DNA from: Clostridiales bacterium
GTDB lineage: Bacteria; Bacillota; Clostridia; Oscillospirales; Oscillospiraceae
Direction: 5' to 3'
Length of the DNA: 47,671 bases
NCBI GenBank assembly: GCA_014799505.1
Contig: JAAVHV010000015.1
Location: 32,343 to 80,013, forward strand
The notes below the pieces were generated by a model. It saw nothing but the letters and a program-made list of their open reading frames with translations, did no database searches and was not told the origin of the DNA. Both the position numbers and the translations under genes were made by a program. The stretch's first letter is position 1. The number at the start of each line of letters is the position of its first letter. Of the stretch, positions 9,043 through 17,689 are shown piece by piece.

Positions 9043-9501
9043 TCAGCCCAGGCCGATGCACTCTGTGCAGATGTTGACCGCCTTGACCAGCACGTCCCAA
9101 AGGCCGCCGTTCATGACGCCCAGCACGATAAGGACGATGGCGGCGGCGTAGAGGGCGATCCGCAGCGCGGGGAGCGTGCGCTCCCCGACCGCAGGCGCGG
9201 TGGGGGATTGTTCCGCACGGAACGGACTGGGCCGCTTCAGCTCTCCGCCGCCGGCGGCCTGGAGCGCCAGTCCTGCCACTACGAGAGCCAGATACAAAAA
9301 GAGCGCGGGGGAGATGGCCGCAAGGCGCTCCCCCACGATCTCCCGGGAGTATACGGGCGCGATGCGCACGCCGGGGGCGCTGAAATTGTCCGGGCTGTTT
9401 CCGGTGAGATAGATATCGATTGCCTGCCAGCACAGCAGCAGGCACACGGCGATGGTCGCCGCCGTCAGTAAAAAGCGCATGACGCGCGTGGCGCGGGCCA
9501 T
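9043..9501 (-). CDS. Small membrane protein with CD1871A-like C-terminal CxxC tail
   Basis: A 152-residue protein with three hydrophobic helices (near residues 8-28, 62-84 and 112-132). It ends in GGLWDVLVKAVNICTECIGLG. That ending, with its CTEC motif, matches what I know of the short 'CD1871A family CXXC motif' proteins, which are usually only 40-60 residues; here it is carried on a longer three-helix protein. The cysteine pair lies at the membrane boundary and probably exchanges disulfides with the polyferredoxin-thioredoxin protein encoded 55 nt downstream. A larger overlapping frame in this region is just the upstream extension of the neighbouring gene. The function of the family is not established. 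Confidence 0.75.
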   Translation of the reverse strand: MARATRVMRFLLTAATIAVCLLLCWQAIDIYLTGNSPDNFSAPGVRIAPVYSREIVGERLAAISPALFLYLALVVAGLALQAAGGGELKRPSPFRAEQSPTAPAVGERTLPALRIALYAAAIVLIVLGVMNGGLWDVLVKAVNICTECIGLG

Positions 9502-9551
9502 TGAGATGCCCCCTTTTGTGAGGATCGCGGATGATATGCCGCTCGGATATC

Positions 9552-9580
9552 AGTATACCGCGAAAGACCCGGCGGCGCAA
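9552..9580 (-). promoter_or_regulatory. Candidate promoter for the CxxC/polyferredoxin genes
   Basis: Minus-strand TTGCGC (9580-9575) and TATACT (9557-9552) with a 17-nt spacer, about 40 nt before the start of the CxxC membrane protein gene. The -10 is good; the -35 matches four of six positions. Confidence 0.45.
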
Positions 9581-9657
9581 GCGTTTTGTGTGGGGTTACG
9601 GCTTTAATCCGCCTAAAAAGGCTTGTACTTTTCCGTTGACCTTTGGCAGTTGATACA

Positions 9658-9686
9658 TTGACATACCGCCGCGGTTCTATTATGAT
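9658..9686 (+). promoter_or_regulatory. Strong SigA-like promoter of the thioredoxin-fold lipoprotein gene
   Basis: TTGACA (9658-9663), 17-nt spacer, TATGAT (9681-9686). This is nearly consensus. The leader to the ATG at 9770 is about 77 nt. It is divergent from the candidate promoter at 9552-9580, so the two redox transcripts share one 268-nt control region. Confidence 0.75.
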
Positions 9687-9769
9687 AAAGCAGATCATCC
9701 CTTTGCCCCGTTAAAGTGAAGAGTATGGGGCGGGGATGGAGGAGATTGAAAAATATGGAGGAATGGAAG

Positions 9770-11608
9770 ATGAAACACAAATCTTTGCTCGCGCTCCTGC
9801 TGGCGTTCGCGCTGTGCCTGGGACTGGCCGCCTGCGGTAAGAGCGGCGGCGAACCCAGCACCACCCCGGAACCCAGTGCCAGCGCGGAGCCTCAAGACAG
9901 CTTCCCAACCAACCCGATCGGCACCTCTCTGGGCGACGGCATGGCGGATCTCAGCTTTACCACTTTTGACGGCAAGACCTACAGCCTGTATGAGACCCTC
10001 CAGGAGAAGAAGATGGTTCTCATCAACGTGTGGGCCACCTGGTGCGGCCCCTGTCAGGCGGAGTTCCCCTATATGGACGCCGCTTATCAGGCGTACAAGG
10101 ACGACATCGAGATCTTTGCCCTCTCCTGCGAGGAGGAGGACACCGACGATGTGATCGCGGAGTTCGTGAATGCCATCGGCATGACCTTCCCTGTGGGCCG
10201 GGACACGCCGGGAATGGCCAATCTCTTTGGTATCCGCGCCATCCCCACTTCCATCGTCGTCGACCGCTTCGGCACCATCTGCTTCATTGAGTCCAACTCC
10301 ATCACCTCGGTGGAGACCTTCCAGCGGCTTTTTGACATCTTCCTGGCCGACGACTACACCGAGTCCGTGATTTTGGAGGATGGCATCCCCGCCAAGCGCC
10401 CTGATGTGGATCCTGAAAATCCGGCGGATCTGGCCTCTGTTCTGGGTGAGGGCCTCACCTATGCGAACCCCGACAACGAGTACAACTGGCCCATGGCCAT
10501 TGAGGACGATCATGTCGTCTCCACCAACGCGGCTCAGGGCAGCGCCGTCTCCTCCCTCAACGTGGAGCTGACCGCTGCCGCCGGCGATGTGTTTGCTGTG
10601 GACTACGCGGTTTCCAGCGAAGCGGGTTATGACTTCCTGACCATCTATGTGAACGGTGAGCTGGTGAAGTATGCCAGCGGTGAACGCGACTGGACTACCT
10701 TTGCCTATGAGTGCGAGAAGGCCGGAGATTACACCGTCACCCTGGCCTATGAGAAGGACGAGGCCAGTGATGACGGCGAGGATGTAGCTCGGTTCAAGGA
10801 CGCCCGCCTGCTCACCGGTGACGCGGCTTCCGCCCTACTGAGCAGCCTGCCCGTCTATCCCTATGCGGGGGAGACCGCCCTCACCGTGACTACCCCCGGC
10901 GCGCGGGAAGTGGTCATCAACGACCCCACCGGCACCCTTGAGGGCGCCTTCGGCGATGTCCGGTGGTACATTATCCCCGGCGATACCGCCAGCTTTTCCG
11001 CCACCCTGGCCGAGGGGCTGGATGCCGAATGCGCCAGCTTCTACAGCTATTATGACGACGACGCCCCGGTTCTCTCCGACTGTGTGGCGGGCGATCACTA
11101 TGAGTTTACCACCAACGGGGTCGACAGCTACGAGGCCACAGGCGCGGCCTATTGCTACGTGGAGCTAATACCCTCTATTTTCGACGACCCGATTGACATC
11201 TATTTCTTCAATGACGAGGCGAACCTGAACGCCTTCCTCGCCCGCAACTTCACCGAGGACGACGGCACCCTGGCCGTCACCTGGAAATACGCCGATGGCG
11301 CCGCTCCCGAGTCCACCGCCGTCAGCGAAGGAGTGGATGTCCTGGAGGAGGGCTGCTCCCTCTATTACCTGGTATTCGTCGATCAGAACGGCGATCCCGT
11401 CGAGGGCGTCATGGCAAATGTCTGCGATGACAGCGCCTGCACCCCGATGAAGTCCGATGCCAACGGCGTCGTTGCCTTTGCCTATCCCTCCTTCGCCTAC
11501 CACATCCAGGTCATCAAGGTGCCGGATGGCTACGAATATGACCTGACTGCCGAGACCTATATCAGCGCCGACGGTGGTGTTACTGAGTTCGTTGTGACCA
11601 AAGCGTGA
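9770..11608 (+). CDS. TlpA-type thioredoxin lipoprotein with long beta-rich C-terminal extension
   Basis: A 612-residue exported lipoprotein. The signal peptide ends in a lipobox (LGLAACG), so Cys near residue 22 would be lipid-anchored. Residues 50-185 form a TlpA/ResA thioredoxin domain with the active site VWATWCGPCQAEFP and the cis-Pro strand AIPTSIVV. The remaining 420 residues are unusual for this family. They include a jelly-roll-like stretch (FAVDYAVSSEAGYDFLTIYV), acidic linkers, and a final Cna-B/prealbumin-like segment (GDPVEGVMANVCDD to the end). No membrane helix follows. GGAGGAA lies 7 nt before the ATG, so the longer frame beginning at 9716 is not needed. Divergence from the membrane electron-transfer genes suggests it is the extracellular acceptor of reducing power; what it reduces is unknown. 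Confidence 0.85.
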   Translation: MKHKSLLALLLAFALCLGLAACGKSGGEPSTTPEPSASAEPQDSFPTNPIGTSLGDGMADLSFTTFDGKTYSLYETLQEKKMVLINVWATWCGPCQAEFPYMDAAYQAYKDDIEIFALSCEEEDTDDVIAEFVNAIGMTFPVGRDTPGMANLFGIRAIPTSIVVDRFGTICFIESNSITSVETFQRLFDIFLADDYTESVILEDGIPAKRPDVDPENPADLASVLGEGLTYANPDNEYNWPMAIEDDHVVSTNAAQGSAVSSLNVELTAAAGDVFAVDYAVSSEAGYDFLTIYVNGELVKYASGERDWTTFAYECEKAGDYTVTLAYEKDEASDDGEDVARFKDARLLTGDAASALLSSLPVYPYAGETALTVTTPGAREVVINDPTGTLEGAFGDVRWYIIPGDTASFSATLAEGLDAECASFYSYYDDDAPVLSDCVAGDHYEFTTNGVDSYEATGAAYCYVELIPSIFDDPIDIYFFNDEANLNAFLARNFTEDDGTLAVTWKYADGAAPESTAVSEGVDVLEEGCSLYYLVFVDQNGDPVEGVMANVCDDSACTPMKSDANGVVAFAYPSFAYHIQVIKVPDGYEYDLTAETYISADGGVTEFVVTKA

Positions 11609-11609
11609 C

Positions 11610-11681
11610 AAAAGAAGAAACGCCCTGGACGTGCTGCCGCGCCTGTTCGAATACCTTCAGCAGCTGCTCCTGAGAAAATAA
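11610..11681 (+). pseudogene. Possible C-terminal remnant of a lost gene
   Basis: In the +1 frame relative to the preceding lipoprotein gene, the sequence reads KRRNALDVLPRLFEYLQQLL and a few more residues before TAA. There is no start codon. It looks like the amphipathic end of a protein and may be a scrap left by deletion. It could equally be chance. Confidence 0.2.
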
Positions 11682-11717
11682 CAAGACCTGAGTATAATAA
11701 TATACTCAGGTCTTGTT
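11680..11717 (+). terminator. Perfect 17-bp hairpin, probable terminator
   Basis: Positions 11680-11696 pair perfectly with 11701-11717 around a 4-nt loop (ATAA), starting just after the lipoprotein gene. The downstream T-run is short (TTT), and the hairpin is symmetric enough to act on both strands, shielding the AT-rich operon on the right. Confidence 0.65.
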
Positions 11718-11726
11718 TCATATGGA

Positions 11727-11765
11727 CATGGGCCGCTGCCGTTGATGCCGCATCAGCGGCCCATG
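11727..11765. repeat. Second inverted repeat between the convergent genes
   Basis: CATGGGCCGCTG (11727-11738) pairs with CAGCGGCCCATG (11754-11765), a 12-bp stem with a 15-nt loop. A smaller GCCGCA/TGCGGC palindrome follows near 11780. With the hairpin at 11680 this makes a structured border next to the end of the AT-rich operon. It may be a terminator for the radical SAM gene or an insertion scar. Confidence 0.4.
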
Positions 11766-11802
11766 AAAAGCCGCAGAGTGCCGCAATGCGGCGTGAACTT
11801 CC

Positions 11803-12717
11803 TCATCCAGACAGCCGGTCAGCTAAGCAGGTAGTAGAGTATGGTTTCTCATCAATATTTGTATTTGTCAATTGTTCCAGGCATGGATCCTTTAAATTAC
11901 AAATCAAATATGCAGTATCATTTTTTACACAAGCACATGGGTAAATATCACCGCTTAATGTAACATAGAGCAAATTTTTTCCTGCCTGACAGCCGCATGA
12001 ATCCTTAAGAGGACGGCAGGGAGCCAACTTCGGAATGCTGGAAAATGTGATCCTTGTTGGCAGTTCCTCTCTGCTTGAATGGATAGAGGTAACTGTCTGA
12101 AGATATTCCTGATCAGAAAGGCCAATCGTATCCCAGTGGTTCGAAGCGTTCCCATGTTGTATTAATTTCAGCAAACGTACTTCAGAAACGTTCAGCTCGC
12201 TTACAAAATTGGTGATGGCTCGAATACGACTGGAGTTAAATCGAGTCACGACTAAGTTTATCCTGGTATCAATTCCGACCGCGACCATGTTCTTAATGGC
12301 CTGTACAGTCTTTATAAATGAACCGGTTGTATTTGTCATGTAGTCATGCCACGTTTCTTCATCGCTATAAAGTGAAACATAACAGATTCGAAGTCCGGCT
12401 TGATATAATTGCGTCAAATAATCTGATCCCACAGGAACAAGGCCGTCGCTGCTCTGAATAATTCCAGTTGTAAAAAGTGCTAGTTTGCACGTGGGGGACT
12501 GGGAAGTAATCTCCGAGCATAACGGCAAAAGATTTTGAAACAACAGGGGTTCTCCCCCTGTAAAATAAATCTCACAAGGATCGACCGCTTTCACTAATCG
12601 CAGCACATCTTTTGGCTCATATTGTATGCTTTCTTTTTTGATTGCTTGAGAAGAACAGTGTTTGCATGTCAAGATACAATTCGGTTCAAGCTCAAAATGC
12701 AACTCAAAATTTGCCAT
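11803..12717 (-). CDS. Radical SAM protein with SPASM-like C-terminal cysteines
   Basis: A 304-residue protein. The N-terminus has the radical SAM cluster motif CxxxCxxC (CILTCKHC, from about residue 13) and the SAM-binding YFTGGEPLL. Mid-protein carries RLLKLIQHGNA, similar to the strand seen in SPASM-family enzymes. The C-terminal part has CGCQAG, LSGDIYPCACVKND and a late Cys, suggesting one auxiliary Fe-S cluster. The reaction is not identifiable. AAGGAGATATTT just before ATG 12717 fixes the start. It is the last gene of a four-gene AT-rich operon, 13 nt after the kinase. The final eight or so codons are GC-rich like the flanking chromosome, so the original C-terminus may have been altered at the island border. 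A viperin-like enzyme is an alternative, but viperins lack SPASM cysteines. Confidence 0.8.
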   Translation of the reverse strand: MANFELHFELEPNCILTCKHCSSQAIKKESIQYEPKDVLRLVKAVDPCEIYFTGGEPLLFQNLLPLCSEITSQSPTCKLALFTTGIIQSSDGLVPVGSDYLTQLYQAGLRICYVSLYSDEETWHDYMTNTTGSFIKTVQAIKNMVAVGIDTRINLVVTRFNSSRIRAITNFVSELNVSEVRLLKLIQHGNASNHWDTIGLSDQEYLQTVTSIHSSREELPTRITFSSIPKLAPCRPLKDSCGCQAGKNLLYVTLSGDIYPCACVKNDTAYLICNLKDPCLEQLTNTNIDEKPYSTTCLADRLSG

Positions 12718-12730
12718 AAATATCTCCTTA

Positions 12731-13372
12731 TCAATGAGCAAAGTACGCTTTTATTTTCTCCCAGATTTCGGCCTCTAAAATATGCTCCTCCTTTTCTCCA
12801 TCTACAATCAATACGTTTTCTACATCTTTTAGCTTTTCAAACGCTTCAAAATACTTTTCCCGAACAGAAATAAGACGTTCCCTGGTTTCAAATAATTCCG
12901 GATGAAAACGTGTTTTTGCAATTCTCTTCAGCGCGTTATCGGGATTTACATCAACAAATATCGTAACCGAAGGACGCAGTATTTCAGCGCTCTGAGAATT
13001 TGCCTCAATGACCCAGTCCATTGGCATATCAACACTGTGATAGGCGTAGGAAGAAAAATAGTAGCGATCAGAAATCACGGAGGTGCCGTCCATAATCTTT
13101 GCGTAAATTCCGTTGGTCGGATTTAAAAGATGATCCAGACGATCCGCGACAAACAGGGCCGCTATCACTTTATTATCGCTCAGCACCCTCCCCGTCATAA
13201 TCTGGTGGATCAGTGATCCTATGGGAGAATCTGTTGGCTCACAGGTGCTGTAGCAGTTAATTCCCTCTCGCTGAAGCCGCTGTTTCAATAAGGTGATCTG
13301 GGTGCTTTTCCCGCTCCCATCGATTCCCTCAAATGCGATAAAGGCCCCTTTTTTATTTGTCGTCTTTTGCAT
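12731..13372 (-). CDS. tmk: Thymidylate kinase-like (d)NMP kinase
   Basis: About 213 residues from the chosen start MQKTTNKKG. It has the P-loop FEGIDGSGKST, the DRYY segment (SDRYYFSSYAY) and FVDVNPDNALKRI followed by a lid region. The second motif reads EPTDSPIGSLI rather than the EPGGT of housekeeping bacterial enzymes, and LFVADRLDHL follows. This resembles archaeal or accessory dTMP kinases, so a separate housekeeping tmk is likely elsewhere. The expected reaction is phosphorylation of dTMP or a related nucleotide using ATP. ATG at 13390 and a frame to 13438 are alternatives; 13372 gives the usual family N-terminus with AGAGG upstream. It overlaps the MazG gene by 20 nt. In this operon it probably acts on a special nucleotide made or spared by its neighbours. 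Confidence 0.85.
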   Translation of the reverse strand: MQKTTNKKGAFIAFEGIDGSGKSTQITLLKQRLQREGINCYSTCEPTDSPIGSLIHQIMTGRVLSDNKVIAALFVADRLDHLLNPTNGIYAKIMDGTSVISDRYYFSSYAYHSVDMPMDWVIEANSQSAEILRPSVTIFVDVNPDNALKRIAKTRFHPELFETRERLISVREKYFEAFEKLKDVENVLIVDGEKEEHILEAEIWEKIKAYFAH

Positions 13373-13700
13373 ATTTGGCAAACCTCTCATAATTCTTTCT
13401 GTTTTTTTCAAGGTAAGCTTGCTCAAGATCAAAGCCAAGCTGATAGGTCAGCTTCAAAAGATACGCAAATATATCAGCAATTTCTTCTTGAAGCTCCGCC
13501 TGTTTTTCGCACAGGGAACAGTCCCCGCGCCAGATCTTTTTTACCAGGTTTGAAGTTTCTCCCACCTCCCCCGACAGAGCGAGGAGGGTAAAGCCCAGCA
13601 TAGGGATATTATCCTGAGAAATCGTGGTATCCCACTGAAAATCACTTTCATGCTGTTCATCAAATTGTCTCTGGATATCAGCTAATTCTTTTAAAGTCAT
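13353..13700 (-). CDS. MazG-type nucleotide pyrophosphohydrolase
   Basis: A 115-residue all-alpha protein with the MazG metal site EVGETSNLVKK (ExxE) and, about 28 residues later, EEIADIFAYLL (ExxD). Members hydrolyse NTPs or dNTPs to the monophosphate and pyrophosphate; short forms like this act as dimers or tetramers. The start ATG overlaps the phosphoesterase stop (ATGA), so translation is coupled, and the end overlaps the kinase gene by 20 nt. It could remove a particular triphosphate pool or sanitise modified nucleotides. Base composition is AT-rich like the rest of the island. The exact substrate cannot be read. Confidence 0.88.
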   Translation of the reverse strand: MTLKELADIQRQFDEQHESDFQWDTTISQDNIPMLGFTLLALSGEVGETSNLVKKIWRGDCSLCEKQAELQEEIADIFAYLLKLTYQLGFDLEQAYLEKNRKNYERFAKYAKDDK

Positions 13701-15607
13701 GGTTCCTTCAGCCTTTCAAATCCTTCTATCAGAAGATCGTATTGATGTTCGATATCCTCCTCAAGGGCATCCATATCTTCCGTCGGCTCGGAATGGCTTG
13801 CCCTGCGTTTTTTCAGCTCGTTCAGCATGTCCAGAAGATTTTTTGTGTATGTACATACCTGGTCGAGCTTGGACAATAGAGTTTCTTTGCCGGCCGGCAT
13901 ACCATTTTTTACATCCATAATAGAGTTCAACAGATTTTCAACACCTGCCGTCACAATCACGGTCTCCGAGCGCAGCTTTTTATCCCGGATCAAACGTATA
14001 ACATATTCAATTTGGCCAGTGATAACGGTTGGATCATTGCTGTATCTCAAGCACGCGAGCGTTATCGCCATTTCATTGCTCTGTGCCAGCGTATCAAGCT
14101 TTGCCTTGAGGAAGCAGCCGAATTGCTCTTTGATCTGAACACGAAACGCTGAAACTGCCACCTCGATATTCTGAAACGGATATGTCTCATGGATCTTTTG
14201 GGCAAGGAACAATATTTCACAGATATTGATTTTGAGAAAACGGTTCGCCTCCAGCGCCCGCAGATTCATTGTGATATGCAGTGTGGTCATATCCCGGTCA
14301 AAACCGACCTGAATGGATAGCAGCGAGGGAAGTAATGCGTCGGGAGCGGTCTGAGAAATATCTTTGCTGTTGACTGTCACTAAAACCGCCCGGCTGCTGG
14401 TCATTTTCTGACTGAGCTCATGAATAATATAGTCGATTCCGGATTGGTGCTGTTTTGTGCAGAAATTCTTGCCGTGATTAAAATACAAAACTTTCTCATC
14501 CAGCTCGGAATCCTGCCACATTTCCGCCAGCTCGGTATAGGAATATTCCTTGTCGAATGTTTTTAGCTCTACTTTTTTGCCAAAATTTTCTGTAACATCG
14601 GAGCAAAATTGATCAAAGCGGGATTTGACATGCAGATTAACATGGTACAGCTTTGATTCAGCCCGCACCTTTTTCGTGAGCTCATCATATACCCTGGAAA
14701 AGGTTGTTCCGTAAAAATAATTATTCTCCTTCGAAATGGGTATGGAAATTTTCTCAAATCCATCAGTTCCCGGATTCATTGCCCAATCCGCATGATACTG
14801 ATAATTGTCCGCGGATATGGGGATTCCGCTGTTGCAGCGGATCAGATTGAACTGGGAATTTACATTTGGAAAATCTCTTACATAAGCTGCGCCGACACTT
14901 ATGATCGGGCACCCCTCAGTTCCAATACGAATCATGTACTGCCCATGGGTGTGTCCGTGAAAGACCGCCTTTACAGCGTATTGGTTAATCAACTCTATGA
15001 GCTTGGGCACCTGACGGATGGAGGACTGATCTCTTTCATCCATGCTCATAAGGGTATGATGCAATATAAAATACTTGGTCGAGTCTGCGGGGAGTGTTTT
15101 CAGCGTATTTTCCAAATAGTCATAATCAATTTGGCCGTGGCTGAAATCTGACGGGGGGCATGAATTGATAAAAATAAGATCTACATTTTCGGAGTCGAGA
15201 TGAAGGCTGTATGTTTTGTCAATGTCAGTTGATGCAATCGCTTGAGAAAACCGATTCACTGCATCTATATGTGTTGTGTCATGGTTGCCAACACAAAGAC
15301 CGACTTTAAATTTATACTTATATTTTTTCTTCAAAGGGTCAATGACCGTTGACATAAGAGCATCTTTTGCTTCCTCGTAGCGGGATTCTACTTCAGCATC
15401 TGTCAGATCCCGCGTTCCCGTTGAGGTTCCGTCCGAAACCGGTTTGCTGTCGATGTAGTCGCCGCAGGCGCAAAAGACAACCTCTGCATCCGATGGAATT
15501 TCAGCTTGGATTCTTTCTGCCATCTTTTTCAGGATATCTTTTTCTGATTCAGAACCAAGATGGGATCCTCCAAAATGAAAATCGGCCATTTGGACGATAT
15601 AAAACAT
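13697..15607 (-). CDS. Metallophosphoesterase fused to a thymidylate-synthase-like domain
   Basis: A 636-residue cytoplasmic protein. Residues 1-270 are a calcineurin-like phosphoesterase with all metal motifs: ADFHFGG (DxH), CGDYIDS near 48, VGNHDT near 107, ILHHTL, and FHGHTHG near 219. Residues 375-470 can be aligned with thymidylate synthase: IDYIIHELSQ, then SSRAVLV (phosphate-binding Arg region), LLPSLLSIQ where the catalytic Cys is expected, LHITMNLRALEAN, and FLKINICEIL (the FNIAS region). The catalytic Cys position appears to be Ser or Leu, so this part is probably a nucleotide-binding rather than methylating domain. The last 150 residues are helical with a charged tail. ATG 15607 has GAGAGG upstream. 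First gene of the AT-rich operon; it may cleave a nucleotide or nucleic acid in response to (d)UMP-like ligands (inference). Confidence 0.82.
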   Translation of the reverse strand: MFYIVQMADFHFGGSHLGSESEKDILKKMAERIQAEIPSDAEVVFCACGDYIDSKPVSDGTSTGTRDLTDAEVESRYEEAKDALMSTVIDPLKKKYKYKFKVGLCVGNHDTTHIDAVNRFSQAIASTDIDKTYSLHLDSENVDLIFINSCPPSDFSHGQIDYDYLENTLKTLPADSTKYFILHHTLMSMDERDQSSIRQVPKLIELINQYAVKAVFHGHTHGQYMIRIGTEGCPIISVGAAYVRDFPNVNSQFNLIRCNSGIPISADNYQYHADWAMNPGTDGFEKISIPISKENNYFYGTTFSRVYDELTKKVRAESKLYHVNLHVKSRFDQFCSDVTENFGKKVELKTFDKEYSYTELAEMWQDSELDEKVLYFNHGKNFCTKQHQSGIDYIIHELSQKMTSSRAVLVTVNSKDISQTAPDALLPSLLSIQVGFDRDMTTLHITMNLRALEANRFLKINICEILFLAQKIHETYPFQNIEVAVSAFRVQIKEQFGCFLKAKLDTLAQSNEMAITLACLRYSNDPTVITGQIEYVIRLIRDKKLRSETVIVTAGVENLLNSIMDVKNGMPAGKETLLSKLDQVCTYTKNLLDMLNELKKRRASHSEPTEDMDALEEDIEHQYDLLIEGFERLKEP

Positions 15608-15940
15608 GATCAGGCCTCTCTTTCTAAATCTATCATCGGCAATCAGCAATTACGATTCTCAAAGTAGCGTACTCGGCATATACGACAAACTTTTACTATG
15701 ACGCTGCTCTTTCCCTTCCCAAATGCAGGAGTAACCAAAATCTTTGATTTCAAGTCTTTGGCGATACCAATGCGTTATTTTTGCTGATAATTTCTTTTAA
15801 TTTTTTAAGTATATCAGATTTACAGCAAAAACGCAACGGCCTAATTGAAGCAGCGAAAATCAATTTTCAGTAAAGACATCCTAAATGTTCAAATTGCGTT
15901 ATAATAAAATTTTAAATTGTGATATTCTTTTCAAAAAAAG
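15608..15940. other. AT-rich intergenic region upstream of the phosphoesterase operon
   Basis: This 333-nt stretch contains the promoter at 15808-15836 and a long leader. I see no convincing open reading frame, tRNA or repeat in it. Its composition matches the four-gene island, so the island probably extends to the terminator beginning at 15941. Confidence 0.5.
15808..15836 (-). promoter_or_regulatory. Probable promoter of the AT-rich nucleotide operon
   Basis: Minus-strand TTGCGT (15836-15831) and TATACT (15813-15808) with a 17-nt spacer. The leader to the ATG at 15607 is about 195 nt. Confidence 0.55.
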
Positions 15941-15983
15941 AAAGAAGCCTGTCTTTTGAATCAATCAAAAGACAGGCTTCTTT
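15941..15983 (-). terminator. Terminator of the ABC transporter operon
   Basis: Perfect 19-bp inverted repeat, 15941-15959 with 15965-15983, loop of 5 nt. On the minus strand it is followed by a T-run (complement of 15932-15939), so it terminates transcription coming from the ATPase gene. It also marks the right edge of the AT-rich island. Confidence 0.88.
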
Positions 15984-16063
15984 GGTTGGGAAGGGTGAAC
16001 GCTTTAGATGCCACACAAATTTTGCGGACCGGGGGACATGGGATCCCGGGATATCCGCTTAGG

Positions 16064-17686
<1,623 letters not shown>

Positions 17687-17689
17687 GGT

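Noticed and set aside
8987-9580. N-terminal extension of the polyferredoxin frame to 9580
   Set aside because: The extension is Arg/His-rich and lies antisense-free but over the CxxC membrane protein gene in another frame; MKAITW at 8986 is the natural start.
11803-12717. Prokaryotic viperin
   Set aside because: The radical SAM cluster and kinase neighbour fit, but the C-terminal cysteine cluster is SPASM-like and viperin signature motifs were not seen.
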